NCBI GenBank assembly: GCA_026415595.1
Contig: JAOAGU010000010.1
Coordinates: 1 to 24,569, forward strand
Origin: Thermodesulfovibrio sp.
Lineage (GTDB): Bacteria > Nitrospirota > Thermodesulfovibrionia > Thermodesulfovibrionales > Thermodesulfovibrionaceae
Direction: 5' to 3'
Length of the DNA stretch: 24,569 nt
Shown: positions 15,550 to 22,530 of the stretch, in pieces
Layout: each line of letters starts with the position of its first letter
How positions within the stretch are numbered: position 1 is the first letter of the stretch
The notes under the pieces: generated by a model
What the model was told of the DNA's origin: nothing
The model's input: only the letters and a program-made list of their open reading frames with translations
Databases searched by the model: none
Program-made: the position numbers and the translations under genes

Positions 15550-15726
15550 TTAGGGTGGAACAATCAATTGAAATCCACAGTTTTCACAGTAAAAACTCCC
15601 ATTTATAACCTTTTCAGAACTATATATGTTCAAATATCCACAGTTGGGACAAACAATGGGCATCCCTTCTGTGAGTTCCATAATCTCAAAATTACCTTTT
15701 GTATCAGTAAATACTTTACCCTTCAT
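15550..15726 (-). CDS. 58-residue zinc-ribbon protein (short gene)
   Basis: A small gene starting at ATG 15726 with a strong GGAGGA site about 8 bases upstream and ending at TAA 15550. Two CxxC knuckles, CPNCG (C26, C29) and CENCG (C47, C50), are separated by 17 residues, the layout of a rubredoxin-like or zinc-ribbon fold that binds one zinc (or iron) atom. The N-terminal 22 residues (MKGKVFTDTKGNFEIMELTE) look beta-rich and charged; the protein ends in VPP. No membrane segment. It lies between the GGDEF gene (47-base gap, with a TATAAT at 15754-15759 that may be its promoter) and the lipoprotein gene. The coding case rests on the ribosome site, the paired knuckles and the tidy fit between neighbours. 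Function unknown. Confidence 0.85.
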   Translation of the reverse strand: MKGKVFTDTKGNFEIMELTEGMPIVCPNCGYLNIYSSEKVINGSFYCENCGFQLIVPP

Positions 15727-15773
15727 AATTCTTCCTCCTTTCTTAGGTTGTCAATTATAAATACTATTTTCTA

Positions 15774-16682
15774 TTATTTTACTATAAAAGGCTCAATAAT
15801 TACTCTGTTTCTTCCAAGCTGCTTTGCTTTATAAAGCGCTATATCTGCTTTTTGGATTAATTTATCTGGTGGTATTAGCTCTTCTCCATAAAATGTTGTA
15901 ATTCCAATACTTATTGATAATTTTACAGTTTCACCAGAAAAGATATGGAATAGAGATTCAGAAACTTTTTTACGAAATTCCTCGCAAATTTCAATAGCTT
16001 CTGATTCTTCAGTGGAAGGCATTATTATACAGAACTCCTCTCCGCCATATCTTCCTAAGGTAAGCCTATTCGGTAGAAAATTAATAGCTAAAGAGACCAG
16101 TTCCATTAAGATTTTGTCTCCTGAGAGATGTCCATAGGTATCATTTATTTTTTTGAAAAAATCTATATCAAACAAAGCTAAGCTTAGAGGTTCTTTATAA
16201 AGAGAAGACCAACTTAGTTCTTCCTGAATTCTTTCCATGAGAAAACTTCTGTTGTAAGCGCCTGTCAAAGGGTCCTTTGTGAGTAATTTGCTGAATTCTC
16301 TTCTCATTTCAATAATTTCTCTTGCTTTGTTTATTTTCATAATAAGCTCACATTTAAAAAACTTTTCAATTAGATAATCAAAAATCTCATAATTGCAAAC
16401 TTTTAGGATTTGAGATTTATTTTTTTTATTTATGATAACAATTAAAGGTATATCTCTCAATGAGGGAGCAAGGGTGAAGTTTTCAATAAATTTCCATTTT
16501 ATTTTTCCTCTGTGTGAGAGGTCAAATAAAATCAAATCAGGATTTATTTTATAGATATAATCAGTGAGTTCATTATTTATGGATAAAGATTCAAAAATTT
16601 CAACCTCTTCTTTTAAAAAATTTGACACCAATTCTGATAAAGATTTTCTATCTGAGCAAAGTACTATTTTCATTTCTTTCAT
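15774..16682 (-). CDS. Diguanylate cyclase: receiver-like domain plus GGDEF domain
   Basis: 302 residues, cytoplasmic. Residues about 4 to 120 have the outline of a response-regulator receiver: D54 in LILFDLS is the phosphoacceptor position and K107 the usual lysine, but the acidic pocket has only D11 and the conserved Thr/Ser is not evident (IVIINKK), so phosphorylation is uncertain. A short linker helix leads to a GGDEF domain (about 135 to 300) with DPLTGAYNR, FDIDFFKKIND, YGHLSGD and an intact active site GGEEF (213-217), so c-di-GMP synthesis is expected. The inhibitory I-site RxxD is absent: positions 204 and 207 are Pro and Leu. Start ATG 16682 (or ATG 16673, beginning MKIVLCS) has no good ribosome site; a perfect TATAAT lies at 16688-16693. 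It sits between pyrF and the zinc-ribbon gene. Confidence 0.93.
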   Translation of the reverse strand: MKEMKIVLCSDRKSLSELVSNFLKEEVEIFESLSINNELTDYIYKINPDLILFDLSHRGKIKWKFIENFTLAPSLRDIPLIVIINKKNKSQILKVCNYEIFDYLIEKFFKCELIMKINKAREIIEMRREFSKLLTKDPLTGAYNRSFLMERIQEELSWSSLYKEPLSLALFDIDFFKKINDTYGHLSGDKILMELVSLAINFLPNRLTLGRYGGEEFCIIMPSTEESEAIEICEEFRKKVSESLFHIFSGETVKLSISIGITTFYGEELIPPDKLIQKADIALYKAKQLGRNRVIIEPFIVK

Positions 16683-16687
16683 TTTAA

Positions 16688-16693
16688 ATTATA
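16688..16693 (-). promoter_or_regulatory. Possible -10 box before the GGDEF gene
   Basis: Minus-strand TATAAT, a perfect hexamer, 5 bases before ATG 16682 and 14 before ATG 16673, in the 23-base gap after pyrF. No convincing -35 is seen at 16 to 19 bases. If used, translation would begin at or within a few bases of the 5' end. Confidence 0.35.
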
Positions 16694-16705
16694 CATAAAA
16701 TGTCC

Positions 16706-17404
16706 CTATTTAAACATTCTCAAGAGAACTTCTTTAGGAGTCTTAGAAGATGTAATAGCTCTTCCGATTACTATATAGTCAGCCCCGAGAAGAAAAGCCT
16801 CTTTTGGAGTTACAGTTCTTTTCTGGTCATCATGGGGTAGTTTTTCCAATCTTATTCCTGGAGTTACTATAATAAAATCATTCCCGCAGTCCTTTTTTAT
16901 AGCAGATATCTCATATGCAGAGGCTACTACACCATCAAGTCCTGCCCTTTTTGATAGTAATGCGAGATTTTTAACAATCTTTGAAGATTCAAAGGATACT
17001 CCGTAAATTTCTTCAAGGCTTTTGTTGTCAAGGCTGGTAAGAATAGTAACTCCCAAAAGTTTTAACTGAGCATCATTTTTGGTTTTCGTTTCCTCTAAAA
17101 TTTCTTTTGCTCTTTTCATCATTTCAAAACCACCAGTTGTATGTAAGGTTAACATATCTACTCCATAATTTAAACTTGCCTTTACAGCTCTTTGGACAGT
17201 ATTTGGAATATCATGAAATTTAAGGTCAAGGAAGATTTTCTTACCCTTCTTTTTGAGAATTTTTAAAATCTCCATACCTTCGCTCAGGAAAAGCTCAAGT
17301 CCTACTTTATAAAAACTTATCAAATCATCAAGTTCATCAACGATACGTAAAGCATCCTTTTTAGTAGAAAAGTCAAGAGCTATTATTACTCTCTCATTTG
17401 TCAT
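16706..17404 (-). CDS. pyrF: Orotidine 5'-phosphate decarboxylase
   Basis: 232 residues. It decarboxylates OMP to UMP, the last step of de novo UMP synthesis. The TIM-barrel active site is complete: D11 (ALDFS), K33 (YKVG), and the catalytic D60-x-K62-x-x-D65 array in FLDLKFHDIPNTV. The phosphate site is VTPGIRL near the C-terminus and GADYIVIGRAI. The ATG overlaps the dcd stop as ATGA (17401-17404), so it is coupled to dcd. With pyrE nearby in the same direction, two pyrimidine genes sit in this run without the rest of the pathway. Confidence 0.98.
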   Translation of the reverse strand: MTNERVIIALDFSTKKDALRIVDELDDLISFYKVGLELFLSEGMEILKILKKKGKKIFLDLKFHDIPNTVQRAVKASLNYGVDMLTLHTTGGFEMMKRAKEILEETKTKNDAQLKLLGVTILTSLDNKSLEEIYGVSFESSKIVKNLALLSKRAGLDGVVASAYEISAIKKDCGNDFIIVTPGIRLEKLPHDDQKRTVTPKEAFLLGADYIVIGRAITSSKTPKEVLLRMFK

Positions 17405-17949
17405 ATCTTCGGAAGCACTATACCCTGCTGAGCCTGATATTTTCCTTTTCTATCTGCATAGGAGATTTCACATTCTTCTTCTGATTTGAGAAATATTAAC
17501 TGTGCAATTCCTTCATTAGCATAAATCTTTGCTGGTAGGGGTGTTGTATTGGATATCTCAATAGTTACGAAGCCTTCCCATGCTGGTTCAAGAGGAGTTA
17601 CATTTACGATAATTCCGCATCTTGCATAGGTGGATTTGCCAATACAAAGGACAAGCACATCTCTGGGAATTCTGAAATATTCTATTGAGCGAGCAAGTGC
17701 AAAAGAGTTTGGTGGAATTATGCATACATTGCCCTTAAATTCAACAAAACTTTTAGGATCAAAGTTTTTGGGGTCAACTACTGTATTATTAATATTTGTA
17801 AATATTTTAAATTCATCGGCAATTCTCATGTCATAGCCATAGGAACTAATACCATAAGATATAACGCCTTCTTTTACAAGTCCTTCTTCAAATGGTTCAA
17901 TCATGCCATTACGAGCCATTTCTCTAATCCAACGGTCATTTCTTACCAT
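17401..17949 (-). CDS. dcd: dCTP deaminase
   Basis: 182 residues. It deaminates dCTP to dUTP, feeding dTMP synthesis. The trimeric dUTPase-like fold is shown by GKSTYARCG with S106 and R110 (E. coli S111 and R115) and the catalytic glutamate E131 in FVTIEISNT (E. coli E138), followed by KIYANEGIAQLIF. The C-terminal GKYQAQQGI is the flexible segment that closes over the nucleotide. Some archaeal and actinobacterial homologues are bifunctional dCTP deaminase/dUTPases; sequence alone cannot settle that here. Start ATG 17949 has AAAGGAG nine bases upstream. It follows the histidine kinase by 5 bases and overlaps pyrF by 4. Confidence 0.97.
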   Translation of the reverse strand: MVRNDRWIREMARNGMIEPFEEGLVKEGVISYGISSYGYDMRIADEFKIFTNINNTVVDPKNFDPKSFVEFKGNVCIIPPNSFALARSIEYFRIPRDVLVLCIGKSTYARCGIIVNVTPLEPAWEGFVTIEISNTTPLPAKIYANEGIAQLIFLKSEEECEISYADRKGKYQAQQGIVLPKI

Positions 17950-17954
17950 ATCTT

Positions 17955-19859
17955 TTACTCCTTTTGATCAAGCATATTTCTTATTTTAAGTAAAATTTCA
18001 TCAGCAGATATTGATTTTTCAATAGAAATAATATTTTTGAATTCAATTGGATGTCCGCTCATTATTATAGTTTTTGCGCGGGCATTAATATTTTTTATCT
18101 GTCGCATAACTTCTATCCCTGATATCCCTGGCATAACAAGGTCAATAAGACATAATGCAATTTTGTCTTTATTTTTCTCAAATATTTCAACTGCTTTTTT
18201 CCCATCCTGAGCCTCATAAACCTCATATCCATAATCTTTGAGAAAAGCTGATAAATACTGCCTTGTTTGAGCATCATCATCCACAATAAGTAATGTCTCA
18301 TGGCCTTTTAAAGTCTCTTTGTTAATTGAGGCTGAGCTTTTCTTTTCTTCCTGTGGTAGGTATATTTTAAAAGTAGTTCCTTTACCCAATTCACTATAAA
18401 CATGTATATGTCCGTTATATTTTTTTATCAAACCAAAAACAGTTGATAAACCTAAACCTGTTCCCTTATCCTTAGGTTTGGTTGTAAAGAAAGGCTCAAA
18501 TATTCTTTGTTTTGTTTGTTCATCCATCCCTATTCCTGTATCTGTTATACATAAAAGTATATATCTTCCAGGCTTTATAAGAGGATGAGTATAATGGTAT
18601 TCAAGGTCAAGGGATATTTCTTTTAGTCCTATAGCAAGTTCTCCTCCTTCAGGCATAGCATCTCTTGCATTTGTAACAAGATTCATAAGAATTACTTCAA
18701 GATGTGCGGGATTTATCCTGTAAAAAATTTCATTCTCTGGAAGCTTGAGTTTTAACTCTATATCTCTCCCAATTATTGGTTTTATGAACTCTGAAAATTT
18801 AATAAGATATTCATTGAGACTGATTTTCTGAATTTCACCAAGTTCTTCCTTCCTGCTAAAGACAAGTAAATTTTTAGCTAAGTCTCTGGCTCTCTCTCCT
18901 GCTTCAATTATCTTTTGAATGAGGTTTTTTAGAATAGAATCCTCTATTTTTGAATTAAGAAGCGTAGCAAATCCCAGAATTCCAGAAAGAATATTATTGA
19001 ACTCATGGGCAACTCTTCCAGAAAGCATTCCCAAGGATTCCATTTTTTGTGAATGAATACGTTGTTCCTGTATTTTTTTTCTTTCTGTTATATCTATTAT
19101 TGATGCAATAGATTTTTTTGTATAAGGTATCATGGCAACTGTAAGCAGAGCATCTCTTATGTTGCCATTTTTATCTTTAAATTTAAACTCATACTGTGAA
19201 GGAGCTAAGGATGGTGATATTCTTCTTAACTTATGAAACTCTACCATCATAGGAAGTATGTCCTCTGGAATAAACTCAGTCCATTTCATTTTGCCTTCAA
19301 CTTCCGTTTTAGTATATCCTGTTAATCTCTCAAACTCTTCATTTACAAACTCCACTGTCATGTCTTCTTCACTAATTAAAATGGAAACTCCAATGCTTGA
19401 TAAAATCACACGCTCTTGTTCATAAAGTTTAACCATCTCTTCATGTTGTTCTTTGATTTTGTTTATATAATCCACAAATCTATTTTTTTGCCTGTTTATA
19501 AGCTGACCTAACATTTTTACTATTTCTAAGGAAGAATCCTCTGAAGCTTTTGCTGAAAAATCACCAGCTTGAAGTCTTCTTAAAACATCAAAGTGTTCAC
19601 ATATTCCTATAGCGAGCTCGTGATTAAGATTTATGAATTCTTCTATTTCATTTCTTGCTTTATTAATAGTATCTATCAAACTCTGAAGACATGCTTTCTG
19701 AGTTTTAATATCAATGACTTGTGATGTATCACCTTCAGCAATTTTGTTTAATACTTCAATACATTTATTTAGAATTTCAATAAGTTCATTTTCATATTTG
19801 CAATCGCTAATGGAACAATTAAGGAGTTTTCTATATGGACATGGATACTGTTCCATCAT
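17955..19859 (-). CDS. Soluble hybrid sensor histidine kinase (Cys motif, HAMP-like repeats, PAS, kinase, receiver)
   Basis: 634 residues with no signal peptide or membrane helix, so a cytoplasmic sensor. Order: N-terminal cysteine motif CPYRKLLNCSISDC (C7, C15, C20); two HAMP-like modules (about 30 to 80 and 87 to 140), each with a 'GD' turn (AEGDTS, QAGDFS) and a helix ending in 'IN'; a coiled coil; a PAS domain (about 150 to 260, ends DITERKK); HisKA with H285 in AHEFNN; HATPase with N-box N393/N397, D440-x-G442-x-G444 and GTGLGL; and a C-terminal receiver with D527 to D529, phosphoacceptor D573, S601 and K615. It starts on the last base of the tusA stop (TAATG), with AAGGA before it, so it belongs to the hydrogenase maturation transcript. 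The signal is unknown; a redox or metal signal via the cysteines or PAS is a guess. No DNA-binding partner regulator is adjacent. Confidence 0.93.
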   Translation of the reverse strand: MMEQYPCPYRKLLNCSISDCKYENELIEILNKCIEVLNKIAEGDTSQVIDIKTQKACLQSLIDTINKARNEIEEFINLNHELAIGICEHFDVLRRLQAGDFSAKASEDSSLEIVKMLGQLINRQKNRFVDYINKIKEQHEEMVKLYEQERVILSSIGVSILISEEDMTVEFVNEEFERLTGYTKTEVEGKMKWTEFIPEDILPMMVEFHKLRRISPSLAPSQYEFKFKDKNGNIRDALLTVAMIPYTKKSIASIIDITERKKIQEQRIHSQKMESLGMLSGRVAHEFNNILSGILGFATLLNSKIEDSILKNLIQKIIEAGERARDLAKNLLVFSRKEELGEIQKISLNEYLIKFSEFIKPIIGRDIELKLKLPENEIFYRINPAHLEVILMNLVTNARDAMPEGGELAIGLKEISLDLEYHYTHPLIKPGRYILLCITDTGIGMDEQTKQRIFEPFFTTKPKDKGTGLGLSTVFGLIKKYNGHIHVYSELGKGTTFKIYLPQEEKKSSASINKETLKGHETLLIVDDDAQTRQYLSAFLKDYGYEVYEAQDGKKAVEIFEKNKDKIALCLIDLVMPGISGIEVMRQIKNINARAKTIIMSGHPIEFKNIISIEKSISADEILLKIRNMLDQKE

Positions 19860-20080
19860 TAAATCCTTATTGTCACCTTAATTTTATTTCCCTGTTTTTC
19901 TATGTTAAGAATGGTTTTACCCAGTTTGTTACACCAGGCTTTTATGTCTTTTTCAAAGGTGGGACAATCCCCTATTATATCTATGATTTCCCCTTCTTTA
20001 AATTGGGGATATTGAGCACTTAACTTAAGAATTGGATAAGGACATTTTAGACCACTATAATCTAAGACTCTAATTGCCAA
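19859..20080 (-). CDS. TusA-family sulfur carrier protein
   Basis: 73 residues. TusA/SirA-like proteins carry persulfide sulfur on the cysteine of a CPxP motif, here CPYP with C13, for tRNA thiolation, cofactor synthesis or dissimilatory sulfur metabolism. A second cysteine in GDCPTFEKDI (C39) and one in AWC (C50) follow, as in TusA-like proteins of anaerobes. The start is TTG 20080, inside the last codons of hypC (19-base overlap), with a close AAAGG and a GGAGG further up. No ATG is available before CPYP. It lies between hypC and the kinase. Its place in a hydrogenase operon suggests a redox or sulfur-delivery role tied to the hydrogenase, which is inference. Confidence 0.93.
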   Translation of the reverse strand: MAIRVLDYSGLKCPYPILKLSAQYPQFKEGEIIDIIGDCPTFEKDIKAWCNKLGKTILNIEKQGNKIKVTIRI

Positions 20081-20316
20081 TTCCTTTCTTGTTCCTCCAT
20101 CTCTTTAAATATTTTCTGGAAAATTTTCAGAGCTTCTTCTGCCTCAGTAGGTTCCATTTTATTTATTGCAAAGCCTGCATGAACTAATACATAATCTCCA
20201 ATTTGTGCCTCTTCTGGAAGAAGTAAAAGACTTATCTGTTTTCTTAATCCCATAACATCTACAGTTGCCATTGTATCTTGAATTTCTATTATCTTTGATG
20301 GTACTGCAAGACACAT
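20062..20316 (-). CDS. hypC: Hydrogenase maturation chaperone HypC
   Basis: 84 residues from ATG 20316. HypC (with HypD) carries the Fe(CN)2CO unit to the large subunit precursor. The essential N-terminal MCLAVPSKI with Cys2 fixes the start; an upstream in-frame codon at 20328 would bury the cysteine at residue 6 and is rejected. A GGGGGA ribosome site lies 6 bases before the ATG. The OB-fold core shows ATVDVMGLRKQISL and GDYVLVHAGFAINKM, then an acidic helical tail (EEALKIFQKI). It overlaps the protease gene by 28 bases and the TusA gene by 19. hypA, B, D, E and F are not in the window. Confidence 0.97.
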   Translation of the reverse strand: MCLAVPSKIIEIQDTMATVDVMGLRKQISLLLLPEEAQIGDYVLVHAGFAINKMEPTEAEEALKIFQKIFKEMEEQERNWQLES

Positions 20317-20777
20317 TTTATCCCCCAACTTTTTAATATTACTAAAATTTGCTCAATTAACAAATTTAGTTTATCAGCCACAGTAGGTGTTAGGTCAAGC
20401 CCGAGGTCAATAGATTGTGGTTGAATTCCTACGAGAACTAACTCTTCTGGCATTACTCCCATAAGTCTTGCCACTTCCAACAAATCCTGAACTCCTACAT
20501 GATGTACAGAAAGTTTTGTTTTAAGATAAGGAGGTATTTCTTCTCCCCTCAGAATTTTTATGAAACCTGGTTCTTTGCCAAACTCAACCACATCAATGAT
20601 TATTATTTTCTTATATTTTTCAATATATGGAAGAAGATCAAGCCCGAGCGTTCCACCATCAATTATTTCAATCGCGGGTTCAAAGATATAATTTTTTTTC
20701 AAAATTTCAGTAACCTTTGGACCTACTCCTTCATCTTGCATAAGAATATTTCCTACACCAATAATGCCAATTTCCAT
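20289..20777 (-). CDS. hybD: [NiFe] hydrogenase maturation endopeptidase (HybD/HyaD type)
   Basis: 162 residues from ATG 20777. It cleaves the C-terminal tail of the large subunit after nickel insertion. Counted from this start, the nickel-sensing residues fall at E16 (MQDEGVG), D62 (IIIIDVVEF) and H93 (VHHVG), the same numbers as in E. coli HybD, which supports the start over the in-frame TTG at 20789. GVGN at 7-10 and the IDGGTLGLDLL segment are canonical. GGAG lies 7 bases before the ATG. The last 20 residues or so run into hypC, a longer tail than I would expect. A hairpin terminator separates it from hynA, its presumed substrate. Confidence 0.96.
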   Translation of the reverse strand: MEIGIIGVGNILMQDEGVGPKVTEILKKNYIFEPAIEIIDGGTLGLDLLPYIEKYKKIIIIDVVEFGKEPGFIKILRGEEIPPYLKTKLSVHHVGVQDLLEVARLMGVMPEELVLVGIQPQSIDLGLDLTPTVADKLNLLIEQILVILKSWGIKCVLQYHQR

Positions 20778-20793
20778 ATTTTTCTCCAATTAA

Positions 20794-20820
20794 AAAGCCC
20801 TCCTATATGAGGAGGGCTTT
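20794..20820 (-). terminator. Hairpin terminator or attenuator between hynA and the maturation genes
   Basis: Perfect 11-bp stem: 20794-20804 (AAAGCCCTCCT) with 20810-20820 (AGGAGGGCTTT), 5-base loop. On the minus strand it is followed by TTTTT and then at once by the GGAG site of the protease gene. It lies 24 bases past the hynA stop. A T-rich stretch also follows on the plus strand, but no plus-strand gene ends here. Partial termination would yield more structural than maturation transcript. Confidence 0.85.
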
Positions 20821-20844
20821 ATTTTTTGTTCCTTTTTTATTCCT

Positions 20845-22515
20845 TTATTCTTCCTTTACCTCAACAACATGCATGCCACATGCCATGCATGGGTCAAAGG
20901 AATGAATGGTTCTTAAGAGTTCAAGGGGCTGTTTTGAATCTGCAACCGGTGTTCCAACTAAAGCTTCCTCAACAGGACCTCTTACTCCTTTGTGATCTCT
21001 TGGTGAGAGATTCCAAGTAGAAGGAACAACCATCTGATAGTTTTCTATTTTCTTATTTTTAATCACAATATAGTGAGAGAGAGCACCACGAGGAGCATCA
21101 TGCCAACCCATACCCTTTGCCTCTGCTGGCCATGTCTTTGGATCCCACTTTTCAGTATTGGCAATTGTATAATCACCTTTTTTAATGTTTGCAGCAAGTT
21201 CACTGATGAAATCTTTTATCTTATAAGCAGTAACAATGGCTATAATTCCTCTTGCTGCTGTTCTTCCAAGCGTTGAGAATAATGCTTCTGGTCCTATTCC
21301 AAGTTTTTTCATTACCATGTCTGCCACTTCTTTTACTTCCTTATGTCCCGAGGCATAGGCTACAAGCACTCGTGCAAGGGGACCTACTTCCATTGGAAGT
21401 TCCTCATATCTTGGAGCTTTACCCCAGCTGTATTTTCCATCCACATTGAGATATTCATAGGGCGGCTTAGGACCAGTGTAATTCGGGGTTGTCTCTCCAT
21501 CCCATGGATGAAGCCCTGCTTTTTCACCCTTTGAATAGGTGTAGTATGAGCGGGTTATGTATTCCATTACTTTTTTGTGGTCAACAGGATATATTTCTTT
21601 AAGATTTTTATTCTTTATAATTCCTGCTGGTAACCAGAGCTTTCCATTTGCCTCTGGATACTCACCACAAGCAAGGAAGTTTACATTACCACCATATTTT
21701 GCCCAGTCTTTGTAGAAAGAGGCAACTGCAAGAAGGTCTGGAATATATACTTTTTCAACAAATTCAATTCCCATGTCTGCATATTTGTTAAGTGCTGCAA
21801 TTGTTCCAGCATTAATGGCATTTTGACTTTCTGGGTCTATTGGAATAGCAACTCCACCAACAAGGAATGTCTGTGGATGAGGATTTTTTGCACCCAAAAT
21901 TGCCATCATTTTAATTACTTCCTTTTGCCAGTCAAGGGCTTCAAGATAATGTGCCACTGCCATTAGGTTTGCCTCTGGTGGAAGCTTGTATGCGGGATGC
22001 CCCCAGTAACCATTACTAAATATTCCAAGCTGTCCTCTTTCTACAAATGCTTTGAGTTTATCCTGAACAGCCTTGAAATAGGTTGCTGAGTTGTTGTGCC
22101 ATGAAGAAATACTCTTTGCAAGCTCTGAGGTTTTTGCAGGGTCTGCCTTAAGGGCTGATACTACATCAACCCAATCAAGAGCATGGAGGTGATAAAAATG
22201 AATAACATGGTCTTGTACACACTGGTTCCCCATTATAAGATTTCTTACAAGGTCCGCATTTCTTGGAACTTTAATCTTCAATGCATCTTCCACTGCTCTA
22301 ATTGAAGCCATTGCATGAACAGTGGTACAAACACCACAGAGTCTTTGTACAAAAACCCATGCTTCTCTTGGGTCTCTGCCTTTCATTATTACTTCTATTC
22401 CACGCCACATGGTACAGGATGAATAGGCGTCTTTTACCTTTCCATCGGCAACCACTGCTTCACATCTCATGTGACCTTCAATTCTTGTTACTGGATCAAT
22501 TACTAATCTTGCCAT
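20845..22515 (-). CDS. hynA: Periplasmic-type [NiFe] hydrogenase large subunit
   Basis: 556 residues. It holds the NiFe centre that splits or forms H2. L1 motif RLCGVCTTVH supplies C60 and C63; L2 motif DPCMACGMH supplies C543 and C546; H67 follows L1. E13 in RIEGH is the metal-site glutamate near the N-terminus. All four nickel ligands are cysteines (no selenocysteine). After H549 a tail of only VVEVKEE (7 residues) remains to be removed by the maturation protease, shorter than the roughly 15 of E. coli and Desulfovibrio homologues. No signal peptide: it is carried out by the Tat signal of HynB. ATG 22515 follows GGGGG, 15 bases after hynB. Group 1 membership is inferred from motifs. Confidence 0.98.
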   Translation of the reverse strand: MARLVIDPVTRIEGHMRCEAVVADGKVKDAYSSCTMWRGIEVIMKGRDPREAWVFVQRLCGVCTTVHAMASIRAVEDALKIKVPRNADLVRNLIMGNQCVQDHVIHFYHLHALDWVDVVSALKADPAKTSELAKSISSWHNNSATYFKAVQDKLKAFVERGQLGIFSNGYWGHPAYKLPPEANLMAVAHYLEALDWQKEVIKMMAILGAKNPHPQTFLVGGVAIPIDPESQNAINAGTIAALNKYADMGIEFVEKVYIPDLLAVASFYKDWAKYGGNVNFLACGEYPEANGKLWLPAGIIKNKNLKEIYPVDHKKVMEYITRSYYTYSKGEKAGLHPWDGETTPNYTGPKPPYEYLNVDGKYSWGKAPRYEELPMEVGPLARVLVAYASGHKEVKEVADMVMKKLGIGPEALFSTLGRTAARGIIAIVTAYKIKDFISELAANIKKGDYTIANTEKWDPKTWPAEAKGMGWHDAPRGALSHYIVIKNKKIENYQMVVPSTWNLSPRDHKGVRGPVEEALVGTPVADSKQPLELLRTIHSFDPCMACGMHVVEVKEE

Positions 22516-22530
22516 ACATGCCCCCTTTAT

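Noticed and set aside
15748..15753. TTGACA on the minus strand before the zinc-ribbon gene as a -35 box
   Set aside because: At normal spacing its -10 would fall on the ribosome site and ATG; the TATAAT just upstream is a better promoter candidate.
20866..20893. Near-palindromic ATGCATG/CATGCAT repeat in the hydrogenase gene
   Set aside because: It falls exactly on the codons for the L2 motif CMACGMH (TGC ATG GCA TGT GGC ATG CAT), so the symmetry is explained by coding constraint.
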